A stretch of 64,000 nucleotides of DNA from Apirhabdus apintestini (GTDB taxonomy: Bacteria; Pseudomonadota; Gammaproteobacteria; Enterobacterales; Enterobacteriaceae). The notes below the pieces were generated by a model. The model made no database searches. It had not been told where the DNA came from and saw only the letters and a program-made list of their open reading frames with translations. Where the stretch lies: positions 2,976,001 to 3,040,000 of the forward strand of contig CP138906.1 of NCBI GenBank assembly GCA_033977085.1, given 5' to 3'. The position numbers and the translations under genes were made by a program. Every line of letters begins with the position of its first letter. Position 1 is the first letter of the stretch. Positions 49,884 to 62,539 of the stretch are shown one piece after another.

Positions 49884-50429
49884 TCAGCAAACTATGGGGA
49901 CAAGTAACGATAAGAAAAGTGCCAGCGTGGGGGCGAGTATTATTCGCTGTGCTGTTCCTGGTTTTTCAAGGATAACCTCTCCGGTGAGGTTTGATAGAGA
50001 CACGATTTCCATATCATCTTCCGTTGTCGCAAGGAAGACCGTCGGCGTTTGTTTCAAACGACGCTGCATTACTAAATGCCCAATCAGGTTTTCCTGCACC
50101 CGTCGGAAATCATCTTCACTCCATGTCTGCAGCAGCGTAATCGCCCGTCCGTCCAGGCTGACCTGCATATCGCCGGCAAACTGAGTAGAGTAAAAATTCT
50201 GCGCATCCTCCTGAAGCTGGATATCAATAGCGCGCTCTACCGCATCAAGGCCTGGCCGTATTGAAAAAGGCTGAGGCAGCCAGAATACGCCGCGCTCATC
50301 CTGGCTTACTGTACACGGTGAAGGTATGCCAAGCAGCGCTTCACTATAAGGACCGCATCCATTATGGCGACGCCATGCGTCACAGTAACGCTCAGTTAAA
50401 TCGGACAATGCCCGCTGCGTATCGTTCAA
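49884..50429 (-). CDS. syd: SecY-interacting protein Syd, TTG start
   Basis: Cytosolic protein that binds SecY and monitors translocon assembly. I place the start at TTG 50429 (L/MNDTQRALSDLTERYCDAWR), behind AGGAGAG at about 8 bp, giving 181 aa exactly as in E. coli; an upstream ATG at 50468 would add an unconserved extension. Conserved parts: FYSTQFAGDMQVSLDGRAIT, LLQTWSEDDFRRVQENLIGH and LVMQRRLKQTPTVFLATTED. Intact. Divergent from queF. Confidence 0.92.
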   Translation of the reverse strand: MNDTQRALSDLTERYCDAWRRHNGCGPYSEALLGIPSPCTVSQDERGVFWLPQPFSIRPGLDAVERAIDIQLQEDAQNFYSTQFAGDMQVSLDGRAITLLQTWSEDDFRRVQENLIGHLVMQRRLKQTPTVFLATTEDDMEIVSLSNLTGEVILEKPGTAQRIILAPTLALFLSLLVPIVC

Positions 50430-50494
50430 TTTCTCTCTCCTGACCGGGTAAGCTACACTACGCGCCAAGTGTACCCGCTTTTATAAGGTGAAAC

Positions 50495-51342
50495 ATGGCC
50501 GAATATGATAACCATCTGACTCTGAATTCTCTGACGCTCGGAAAGCACACCGAGTATCGCGATATTTATGATGCGACGCTGTTACAGGCAGTCCCACGAG
50601 CCTTAAACCGCGATCCGCTGGGATTGCAAGCCAATAGTCTGCCATTTCACGGCGCGGACATCTGGACGCTGTATGAACTTTCCTGGCTCAATACGCACGG
50701 TCTGCCGCAGGTCGCCATTGGTCACATTGAACTTTGCGCCGATAGTCAGAATTTGATTGAGTCTAAAAGTTTCAAGCTTTATTTGAATAGCTTTAATCAG
50801 ACGCGCTTCGCAAACTGGGAAGAGGTGCAAATCGCGCTGGAGCGTGATTTACAGGCCTGCGCACAGGGCGAGGTACGCGTTACGCTACAGCGATTACAGG
50901 ATATTGAGGGAAGCCCGCTGGCCGCTTTTGCTGGCGAAATTATCGACGATCGGCCAGTCACAATCGACGATTATACCTTTAATGCCGACCATCTCTCCGG
51001 AGCCGGCGACAACCGCTTGATTGTTAATGAAACGCTTGTGAGCCACCTATTGAAATCAAACTGTTTGATAACACATCAGCCCGACTGGGGTTCGGTTCAA
51101 ATACAGTATCGCGGCCCGCGCATTGACAGGGAAAAGCTGCTCCGCTATTTGGTTTCTTTCCGCCATCACAATGAGTTTCATGAACAGTGCGTCGAGCGTA
51201 TCTTTATGGATATTCAGCGTTTTTGTAACCCGGAATCGCTCAGCGTTTATGCACGCTACACGCGTCGCGGCGGGCTGGATATCAACCCTGGCGTAGTAAT
51301 ACCGACTTTACCCCGGCGCCCGGCAGGCTGCCCCGACAGTAA
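50495..51342 (+). CDS. queF: NADPH-dependent 7-cyano-7-deazaguanine reductase QueF, one frame break near the end
   Basis: Reduces preQ0 to preQ1 in queuosine synthesis. Starts MAEYDNHLTLNSLTLGKHTE; E-S-K-S motif in LIESKSFKLYLNSFNQTRF; catalytic Cys in HLLKSNCLITHQPDWGSVQI; HHNEFHEQCVERIFMDIQRF. Near 51290 CCTGG appears for CCCTGG; one C restores GLDINPWRSNTDFTPAPGRL and the stop at 51340-51342, giving 282 aa as in E. coli. Third queuosine gene in the window. Confidence 0.95.
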
Positions 51343-51440
51343 CAATGTGCCATTTTTTAAAGCAGCAGGTTGTTAAATAAGGCTACGCGAAGCTATTGTA
51401 ACTCCAGCGGGCGCGCATTTTCGCCCCATAAGGAGTCTAC

Positions 51441-52806
51441 TTGATTACACATATCAGCCCTCTTGGTTCCATGGATATGCTATCGCAGCTGGAAGTCGAT
51501 ATGCTCAAGCGCACCGCCAGCAGCGATCTGTACCAACTGTTTCGCAACTGTTCTCTCGCCGTTCTAAATTCCGGCAGCCAGACCGATAGCAGTAAAGAGC
51601 TGCTATCGCGTTTTAAAGACTTTGATATTAACGTGCTGCGTCGTGAACGCGGGGTAAAACTGGAGCTGATTAATCCTCCGGAGAAAGCCTTCGTTGACGG
51701 GCGCATCATCCGCTCGCTCCAGGCTAACCTGTTCGCCGTACTGCGTGACATTTTGTTTGTTAACGGTCAGATTTCATCCGCAGGGCATTATCAGCATCTG
51801 AATCTGGAAAACAGCATTCATATCACCAATTTAGTGTTTGCCATTATGCGCAATGCGCGCGCGCTTCACGTAGGCGAGGCTCCGAATATGGTGGTCTGTT
51901 GGGGCGGACACTCCATTAACGAACACGAATATTTATACGCTCGCCGCGTGGGAAATGAACTTGGTCTGCGCGAGCTAAATATTTGTACCGGCTGCGGCCC
52001 CGGCGCGATGGAAGCGCCAATGAAGGGCGCCGCCGTTGGCCATGCTCAGCAACGCTACAAAGACGGACGTTTTATCGGGATGACAGAACCGTCGATTATC
52101 GCCGCCGAGCCGCCTAATCCACTGGTTAATGAATTAATCATCATGCCTGATATCGAGAAACGCCTTGAGGCGTTTGTCCGCGTCGCCCACGGCATTATTA
52201 TCTTCCCGGGAGGGGTTGGTACCGCGGAAGAACTGCTTTATCTGCTGGGGATTTTAATGAACCCACATAACCAACATCAGGTATTACCGCTGATCCTCAC
52301 TGGCCCTGAAGAAAGCGCCGATTACTTCCGCGTGCTGGATGAATTTGTGGTGAATACTCTTGGCGAGCAGGCCCGGCGCCACTACGAAATTATTATCGAC
52401 GATCCGGAAAGCGTGGCGCGTAAAATGAAGAAAGCGATGCCACAGGTGAAAGAGAACCGTCGCGAAACCGGAGATGCCTACGGTTTTAACTGGTCGCTAC
52501 GTATTGCGCCGGAACTGCAGATGCCGTTCCTTCCAACGCATGAAAATATGGCGAATCTTAACCTTTACCCAGACAGACCTGCAGAAGAGCTCGGCAGCCG
52601 ACCTGCGCCGAGCGTTTTCGGGCATCGTGGCAGGCAACGTTAAAGAAGTGGGCATCCACGCCATTGAGCAGTTCGGCCCGTATAAAATTCACGGAGATGC
52701 GCGTTTAATGCAACGCATGGACGATCTACTGCAGGGCTTTGTCGCTCAGCATCGTATGAAACTCCCCGGTAGCGCCTATATTCCCTGCTACGAAATTTGT
52801 ACCTAA
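51441..52806 (+). CDS. ppnN: Pyrimidine/purine nucleotide 5'-monophosphate nucleosidase PpnN, TTG start, one frame break
   Basis: Hydrolyses nucleoside monophosphates to base and ribose 5-phosphate and is stimulated by ppGpp in E. coli. The start is TTG 51441 (MITHISPLGSMDMLSQLEVD) after AAGGAG. LOG-type motif region: NMVVCWGGHSINEHEYLYAR, CTGCGPGAMEAPMKGAAVGH and IIFPGGVGTAEELLYLLG. One extra G near 52592 shifts the frame; removing it restores ELAADLRRAFSGIVAGNVKE and the end SAYIPCYEICT. Length 454 aa as in E. coli. Confidence 0.95.
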
Positions 52807-53347
52807 TTGATATTTCGTCAGCGGCTCCTCCGACGGGGCCGCATTTCACATTTATGCTGACTTCCACGCCCTGCGCCAGTATTTTCCTCCACCAGGCGAA
52901 CAGGGTTACACAACAGGTAACCTCCTCTTCAGAGCGTACTTTTTTGTAAAGAAGCGTCATTTCATATCAAAATGTATAAAATATGCGTATTTACCTCTTT
53001 TCTCTTTCAATACCATATTTTCACATAATTACTCTACTAAATCGCATACACTGCGCGTTTTCAGCGGGTTAAATACAATAAATAATTATGTGTAAGAGCT
53101 ATTTTCTGAGAGAAGGGGAACAAATTTAGAACAAAATACCAACAATCACGGGGTAAAAGGTATATTAAAGCATTTGAGATCGAGATCACTGATAGTTTTA
53201 CGACGAGTCGGTATCTTTCCGCCCGTTAATAGTTACGGGTAAAAATTACAATAATCCCGCTTAACGCAGCATTTCATTTTATGGTCACGCATATTTTTAC
53301 TGTGATTAACTAATACCAGGTAATATTCGCTCTTCTGGAGAACGACA
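52807..53347. other. Intergenic region ppnN-sdaC with the sdaC promoter
   Basis: About 540 bp. A short GC hairpin follows ppnN (GGCTCC...GGGGCC, near 52822-52842). From 52970 it is AT-rich and should hold the sdaC promoter, including its CRP/Lrp-type control in relatives; no site is confidently assigned. GGAG at 53337-53340 is the ribosome site for the original sdaC ATG at 53348. Confidence 0.5.
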
Positions 53348-53440
53348 ATGGATACTGTTACCAACGGTGCAAAACTGATCCACCCCAGCGGTTGAAAACT
53401 GATCCAGGGTCAATCTGCTCCTCTGAATACAGGGGAGCTT

Positions 53441-54394
<954 letters not shown>

Positions 54395-54459
54395 CCTTCG
54401 ACAGGCAGCCGTTGCATCATCCGCTGTCCATCTATGACACGTTCTGCAGAGGAGCCTGC

Positions 54460-55242
54460 ATGATGGTCGAACTACAACATCAACGGCTGATGGTGCTTGC
54501 TGAACGAGCCCAGCTGGACAGCCTTATCGGCGCGGCGCCGGCACTGTCGCAACAGGCAGTGGATCAGGAATGGAGCTATATGGACTTCCTGGAGCACCTG
54601 CTACATGAGGAGAAACTGGCCCGGCATCAGCGTAAACAGGCGATGTACACGCGGATGGCAGCCTTCCCGGCGGTGAAGACGTTCGAGGAATACGACTTCA
54701 CCTTCGCCACCGGCGCACCTCAGAAGCAAATCCAGTCGCTGCGTTCCCTGAGCTTCATCGAACGTAACGAAAACATCGTGTTGCTGGGCCCCTCGGGCGT
54801 GGGGAAAACACATCTGGCGATAGCCATGGGCTACGAGGCAGTACGGGCGGGCATCAAGGTTCGCTTCACAACAGCAGCGGACCTGCTGTTACAGCTGTCG
54901 ACTTCCCAGCGTCAGGGGCGTTACAAAACGACACTCAATCGCGGTGTCATGGCCCCCAAACTGCTCATCATCGACGAAATAGGCTATCTGCCGTTCAGCC
55001 AGGAAGAGGCAAAGCTGTTCTTCCAGGTCATTGCCAAACGTTACGAAAAGAGCGCGATGATCCTGACCTCTAACCTGCCGTTCGGGCAGTGGGACCAGAC
55101 GTTCGCGGGTGATGCAGCCCTGACATCGGCAATGCTGGACCGGATCTTACATCACTCACACGTAGTCCAGATAAAAGGAGAGAGCTATCGACTGAAGCAG
55201 AAACGAAAGGCCGGGGTTATAGCGGAAGCTAATCCTGAGTAA
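54460..55242 (+). CDS. istB: IstB helper ATPase of IS copy A
   Basis: Intact 260-residue AAA+ ATPase that assists IstA transposition. Starts MMVELQHQRLMVLAERAQLD at 54460; Walker A NIVLLGPSGVGKTHLAIAMG; Walker B APKLLIIDEIGYLPFS; sensor region AMILTSNLPFGQWDQTFAGD. Nearly identical to IS100 IstB. In this copy an uninterrupted frame from upstream istA codons (54370) runs into istB. Confidence 0.95.
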   Translation: MMVELQHQRLMVLAERAQLDSLIGAAPALSQQAVDQEWSYMDFLEHLLHEEKLARHQRKQAMYTRMAAFPAVKTFEEYDFTFATGAPQKQIQSLRSLSFIERNENIVLLGPSGVGKTHLAIAMGYEAVRAGIKVRFTTAADLLLQLSTSQRQGRYKTTLNRGVMAPKLLIIDEIGYLPFSQEEAKLFFQVIAKRYEKSAMILTSNLPFGQWDQTFAGDAALTSAMLDRILHHSHVVQIKGESYRLKQKRKAGVIAEANPE

Positions 55243-56666
55243 GCAAGGTGGATCAATATTAGACCGTTGGTGGTGACGGTAAGTGGATCACTTTTTACCC
55301 GTTGTTGACAGATACCACTCAAACTGGCACAATTACCGCCGTTGAAACACAGCGCTCCTGGCGTAAAACGGACACTATGTGGATGCTGGGCCTTTACGGA
55401 ACGGCAATTGGCGCAGGCGTACTTTTCCTGCCAATTAACGCGGGTGTCGGCGGCCTTATTCCGCTCATCATAATGGCTATCCTTGCCTTTCCGATGACCT
55501 ATTTCGCGCATCGTGGCCTCACCCGGTTTGTCCTTTCGGGTAAAAATCCCGGCGAAGATATTACCGAAGTCGTGGAAGAGCATTTTGGCGTCAGCGCGGG
55601 CAAGCTCATCACCCTGCTTTACTTCTTCGCTATTTATCCCATCCTGCTGGTGTATAGCGTAGCGATCACCAATACAGTTGATAGCTTTATAACGCATCAA
55701 TTAGGGCTACAGTCTCCGCCGCGCATAGTGCTCTCTTTGATCCTGATTGTGGGAATGATGACTATCGTGCGCTTTGGCGAACAAATGATTGTTAAAGCCA
55801 TGAGTGTTCTGGTTTTCCCGTTTGTCGCGGTACTGATGCTGCTGGCCTGCTACCTTATTCCTCAGTGGAGCAGCGCGGCTTTGGATACTTTATCTCTGAG
55901 CAATAGCGCCGCATCGGGCAGCAGCGGCCTGTTAATGACGCTGTGGCTGGCGATTCCTGTTATGGTCTTTTCCTTCAACCACTCGCCGATCATCTCTTCT
56001 TTTGCAGTTGCCAAGCGTGCAGAATATGGCGAAGGCGCAGAGAAAAATGCTCCCGCATTTTGGCCTACGCGCACATCATGATGGTATTAACCGTGATGTT
56101 CTTCGTCTTTAGCTGCGTACTCAGCCTGTCACCGGCGGATTTAGCGGAAGCAAAAGCGCAAAACATTTCGATTCTGTCGTACCTGGCGAACCATTTTAAT
56201 GCACCGGTTATCGCCTGGATGGCACCGATTATCGCGATGGTAGCTATCACTAAATCCTTCCTTGGACACTATCTGGGCGCGCGTGAAGGTTTTAATGGGT
56301 TAGTGATTAAATCGCTGCGCGGTCGCGGTAAGAGCATCGAAACCCACAAATTAAACCGTATTACCGCGTTGTTTATGCTGGTTACGACCTGGATCGTGGC
56401 TACGCTGAACCCCAGCATCCTTGGAATGATTGAAACCCTCGGTGGCCCGGTTATTGCGATGATTTTGTTCCTGATGCCGATGTACGCGATCCATAAAGTT
56501 CCGGCAATGCGCAAATACAGTGGCCACATCAGCAACGTATTTGTCGTCATCATGGGGCTTATCGCCATCTCCGCCATCTTTTTCTCACTGGCTAATTAAT
56601 CATCCCGGCGCTGCCCATAAGCAGCGCCGCTATTCGATCCTGCATGACAGATATCCCGGAAGCACC

Positions 56667-58035
56667 ATGATCAGCGTTTTCGATATTTTTAAAATTGGTA
56701 TTGGGCCATCCAGACTCGCATACCGTCGGTCCAATGAAGGCTGGCAAACAGTTTACTGACGACCTTATTAATCAGGGACTCCTGCAGAGCGTTACGCGCG
56801 TTGTCGTCGACGTGTATGGCTCGCTCTCTCTGACCGGCAAAGGGCACCATACGGACATCGCCATTATTATGGGTCTCGCGGGTAATCTACCGGATACGGT
56901 AGATATCGACGCCATTCCTGGGTTTATTCAGGATGTTGAAACCCGCGGCAGGTTAATGCTTGCCAGCGGCCAGCGTGAAGTGGAATTTCCGCTCGATAAC
57001 TGTATGAATTTTCATGCCGACAATTTATCGCTGCATGAAAACGGTATGCGCATTACCGCACTGAGCGGCGAGCGCACCGTTTATAGCCAAACCTATTACT
57101 CAATCGGCGGCGGGTTTATCGTTGATGAAGCACACTTCGGCGAGGTTAACGCCACCCAGGCTCACGTACCTTATCCCTATTCCAGCGCCGCCGATCTTCA
57201 GCGTCACTGTCGCGAAACCGGATTATCGCTTTCGGGACTGATGATGAAAAATGAGCTGGCTCTACACACAAAGGAAGAGCTGGACGCCCATCTGAAGCAG
57301 GTTTGGGAAGTGATGCGCGGCGGCATCTCGCGAGGAAGCGCAACAGAAGGTGTGTTACCCGGTAAAATGCGCGTTCCGCGCCGTGCGGCGGCTTTACGCC
57401 GAATGCTGGTGAGTAGCGATAAAATCAGCGCTGACCCCATGAGCGTCGTCGACTGGATTAATATGTTCGCGCTGGCGGTCAATGAAGAGAATGCCGCCGG
57501 CGGGCGTGTAGTGACTGCGCCAACGAACGGCGCCTGTGGGATAGTCCCTGCCGTCCTTGCCTACTACGACAAATTTATACGTGAAGTTAGTCCTAATTCT
57601 TTGGTCCGCTATCTGTTAACCGCCGGCGCGATTGGTTCACTGTATAAAATGAACGCGTCGATTTCAGGCGCCGAGGTAGGCTGCCAGGGAGAAGTCGGCG
57701 TGGCTTGCTCCATGGCGGCGGCCGGTCTGGCGGAACTATTAGGCGCCAGCCCTGCTCAGGTTTGCATTGCGGCCGAAATCGGTATGGAGCATAACCTGGG
57801 ATTAACCTGCGATCCGGTCGCAGGACAGGTACAGGTGCCCTGTATTGAACGGAATGCAATTGCCGCAGTAAAAGCGGTTAACGCCGCCCGTATGGCGCTG
57901 CGCCGCACCAGTGAACCGCGCGTTTGCCTGGATAAGGTAATTGAAACTATGTACGAAACAGGGAAGGATATGAATGCCAAATACCGAGAAACTTCACGCG
58001 GTGGCCTGGCAATGAAAATAATCGCCTGCGATTAA
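56667..58035 (+). CDS. sdaB: L-serine dehydratase 2 SdaB, one-base insertion near the start
   Basis: Iron-sulfur enzyme deaminating serine to pyruvate. Starts MISVFDIFKIGIGPS at 56667; near 56712 an extra A (CCAGACTCGC for CCAGCTCGC) shifts the frame, and removing it restores GPSSSHTVGPMKAGKQFTDD. Cluster and active-site parts include NGACGIVPAVLAYYDKFIRE, GAEVGCQGEVGVACSMAAAG and HNLGLTCDPVAGQVQVPCIE. 455 aa as in E. coli. Downstream partner of the disrupted transporter sdaC, so serine uptake and degradation may be uncoupled. Confidence 0.95.
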
Positions 58036-58047
58036 TTCACCTTTACC

Positions 58048-58080
58048 GCTGAAACCGCCGGGCGATGCGGCGGTTTCAGC
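58048..58080 (+). terminator. Hairpin after sdaB
   Basis: GCTGAAACCGCC ... GGCGGTTTCAGC, 12-bp stem and 9-nt loop, 13 bp after the sdaB stop. The U tract is weak. Probably shared by the converging sdaB and ecpE. Confidence 0.6.
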
Positions 58081-58273
58081 CATTCTCTTATCGCTCATAT
58101 CAGGCAGCCTCATTCAACAAAACATAAAAATATTGGCTATCCGCTGGACTCATTTCACGTTTGCTGCGGGCGAGAGAAATCTTCACTACGTCGTAGAGCA
58201 AGAAGTACCTTCAAGACTGGCGCTTGCGGGCATTTATTTAGCCGTAGACCTGGCGCTATCTCACCGTTTAGCC

Positions 58274-58348
58274 TTAATCACTACAGTCCTGGTCAATACG
58301 AATAAAGCGTTCATTATAAACAATGTATTTTTGCCCTTTCTGGCGTAG
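58274..58348 (-). pseudogene. ecpE: 3' end of ecpE, cut off by IS copy B
   Basis: On the minus strand from the IS boundary the sequence reads LRQKGQKYIVYNERFIRIDQ then DCSD and TAA at 58274. This matches the C-terminus of E. coli EcpE (LRQPGNHYLVYNDKFIKI...). Dropping the IS and one copy of the 5-bp duplication joins it in frame to the main ecpE part ending at 60304. An unrelated plus-strand open frame over the same bases (58133-58348) is therefore a shadow. Confidence 0.85.
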
Positions 58349-58981
58349 TGTCAACAACGGGTAAAAAGTGATCCACTTACCGTCACCACCAACGGTCTAA
58401 TATTGATCCACCTTGCTTACTCAGGATTAGCTTCCGCTATAACCCCGGCCTTTCGTTTCTGCTTCAGTCGATAGCTCTCTCCTTTTATCTGGACTACGTG
58501 TGAGTGATGTAAGATCCGGTCCAGCATTGCCGATGTCAGGGCTGCATCACCCGCGAACGTCTGGTCCCACTGCCCGAACGGCAGGTTAGAGGTCAGGATC
58601 ATCGCGCTCTTTTCGTAACGTTTGGCAATGACCTGGAAGAACAGCTTTGCCTCTTCCTGGCTGAACGGCAGATAGCCTATTTCGTCGATGATGAGCAGTT
58701 TGGGGGCCATGACACCGCGATTGAGTGTCGTTTTGTAACGCCCCTGACGCTGGGAAGTCGACAACTGTAACAGCAGGTCCGCTGCTGTTGTGAAGCGAAC
58801 CTTGATGCCCGCCCGTACTGCCTCGTAGCCCATGGCTATCGCCAGATGTGTTTTCCCCACGCCCGAGGGGCCCAGCAACACGATGTTTTCGTTACGTTCG
58901 ATGAAGCTCAGGGAACGCAGCGACTGGATTTGCTTCTGAGGTGCGCCGGTGGCGAAGGTGAAGTCGTATTCCTCGAACGTC

Positions 58982-60217
<1,236 letters not shown>

Positions 60218-60303
60218 AAGCTCCCCTGTATTCAGAGGAGCAGATTAACCCCTGGATCAGTTTTCAACCGCTGGGGTGGATCAGTTTTGCACCGTTGGTA
60301 ACA

Positions 60304-60904
60304 CGTAGCGCTGAGTTTCTTAGGGTTTCCCCGGGCGTAAATAAAATGCCGGGCTCTCCTCATCGGTACTATCGCAGCCGGGCTTCAATAACAGCTTAAA
60401 ATAGGTATTGCCCACATTTTGCAGCGTGCCGCGCTGCTTATCCCATCGCCAATCGAAGTGAACTGTACGCGGACGCACAACGAGGATCGTTTCAATTGTT
60501 ACAACGGGATCCATGCGCATCATGTCACCGCGAGAGTTCTGTTTTGCCCGGGCGCTAACGGGAATTTCACGAAACATTACCCGATAGTAGCGCTCGCGGC
60601 CATCCTGCGGGCCATGATAATAAAATTTAGCAAGCTCAGTTTGCCCGGGCTGTAATACCCATTGACGAGGAGTAAACAGCAGCTCTCCGTCCGCCGGGCG
60701 TATCTGAACTTCTTTATCTCCTGGCCTGTCTATCCCCGTCACGTTCACCTGATATAAACGCGCCTCCTGATTGTTATTCAGCACCCTTTTCGCAATCAGC
60801 GTTTTTTCAGCAGGCAAAGAGAAGGTCAGATTCCCGACGTTAATCGCCGCAGCGTAGCGACTTATCACGATGAGCGCGATAAGCAGCAGGTATTGCTTAA
60901 TCAA
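60304..60904 (-). pseudogene. ecpE: Pilus chaperone EcpE, truncated by IS copy B
   Basis: Periplasmic chaperone for the E. coli common pilus. Starts MIKQYLLLIALIVISRYAAA (signal peptide) at 60904, overlapping the ecpD end; then INVGNLTFSLPAEKTLIAKR, FYYHGPQDGRERYYRVMFRE, ETILVVRPRTVHFDWRWDKQ and FKLLLKPGCDSTDEESPAFY, all typical of EcpE. Near 60330 a G run one short gives an early stop after YLRPG; one more G yields YLRPGETLRNSALR up to the IS. The last 25 residues are beyond the IS at 58274-58348. Confidence 0.9.
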
Positions 60905-62539
60905 TATTCCTCCAGGTCGCTTTTACGTGGATTTCCCCGGAAGCGCTGACATCACCATACCAGGAACTTTTGTCTACGGTAAACTGCGACACCGGCGCGT
61001 TCATAGGAATACTAAAAGTGAGGTGGGTTTTATTCATTACGCCGCCTTCGCCAGAGATATCCTGCCAGGGCGTGTTGCCCCAAAGCGCGTCCGTCATATC
61101 ATGCCAGACATCATCGCAGCCGGCATCGAAGCGGCGCTGCCCGCCAGCGCTGGTCGTAAAGGAGAGTTGTGCAGGAAAAGGCACTTTCGCCACACCATCT
61201 TCTGAAGAAAAATGCAGTACCAGCGCCCACCGATTTCCTTTCCTGGCCCAGACACCTTCACTAATACTTCATCTGCCGCAGTTTTTCCGCTAGTAGTAAC
61301 GACATATCCAAAGTTAAGCGGCAGTTCATCCGCTCCTACGTGCCCATGACGCTTGGGCGCATTATTGTAATCATCAGAAATAATACTGATGCCAAAGTCC
61401 CGGGGTTTGATAATTAACTGGTTGGAGGTGGAAAACTCATACCAGCCCGACTCAGGAGAAATGGTGTTTTGAAAGCGAAAATTGATAAGCGTCCTGGTAT
61501 CGCTATCGCTGATCCCAAGGAGTATCACCTGTTTAAAAAATTACTCGAAAAGAAAATATAAACGGCATTCGACTCTTTCAAATCCTCAAACGTATAGTAA
61601 TAAGTCGTGCCAGAAGTGTTGCGCCATTTGTTGCCATCGAGGCTAAACATCACATCGCGCATAGACACCGCAGAAGCCAACGCCGGATTCATAATGGCAG
61701 GAAAAATGTGAATCGACTTACTGCCAGCCCCTGCAACCATATCGAGCGTATAGTCAACCATCTTACACATTACGCCGGATTTGGTGCCAATCGTCATCAT
61801 TTTACAGGCATTGTTCCCTTCGCCAATTATAGGAACGCCATCGCTATTAACAAAGAGTTCAGTCATGGCATTCGTGTTCATTAAACGCAATTGCGCTGCT
61901 TTAACATGCGTTATTTTTCGCCCATACCAAGCCCCCGTATCCTGGTCCTGGCAGCGTTCTCCGGCTGCGGCATTGTATTTCGCAGGCGTCTGGCATCCAT
62001 TCATTTCCATTGTTAATCGGCCGCCAACCGGCATTTGCGATAAATACTGATAGAACGACGGAGACAGCAGCCCGTGCATCCACTTTTGTCCCCCGATGTG
62101 ACAATTGCGCCATAGAAACCCTTTTCATCGGTAGCTTGCGGTTCAATCAGGCTAGTATCTATACTGCAGCCGGAATACCAATTAATACAGCGCAGCCCTA
62201 CAAAAGGATGTTTTATCGGCGCTCCCTCAAGCCACATATCAAACGAGTTGCCAGAGGTAAGCGGGGTGTTATAACCGTTGTCCGCGTATCCGAGACTTTG
62301 CTGATAATGGGTACCACCGCCACCGGCATATTTTAGTCCGGTCCACTTACTTGCACCTGTTAAACGTGGGTTAAGAGTACCTTCGGGCGTAACAAAGAAA
62401 TTATCATCCGCATTATTCTCTACCAGGATAAATTGTACTTCTGGCGCATCCACCCTGACTTTTTTGTCAACGCACTGGCCGCCGAACTTATGCACAACGC
62501 TATCGCCACCAGAGCGATATACCAGGTTTTACCCTTCAT
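60897..62539 (-). CDS. ecpD: Pilus tip adhesin EcpD, four frame breaks
   Basis: Polymerised tip adhesin of the E. coli common pilus. Starts MKGKTWYIALVAIALCISSA at 62539 (signal peptide), overlapping the ecpC end. An A run one short near 62485 interrupts before VRVDAPEVQFILVENNADDN; further breaks near 62085, 61530 and 61205. Recognisable parts: TGLKYAGGGGTHYQQSLGYA, KGFYGAIVTSGD, HIFPAIMNPALASAVSM, FQNTISPESGWYEFSTSNQL, DAGCDDVWHDMTDALW and the end VSASGEIHVKATWRNID. Restored length is about 548 aa as in E. coli. Confidence 0.92.

Noticed and set aside
58133..58348. Plus-strand open frame of 71 codons ending at the IS
   Set aside because: The opposite strand carries the ecpE C-terminus, which matches E. 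coli EcpE; the plus-strand frame matches nothing.
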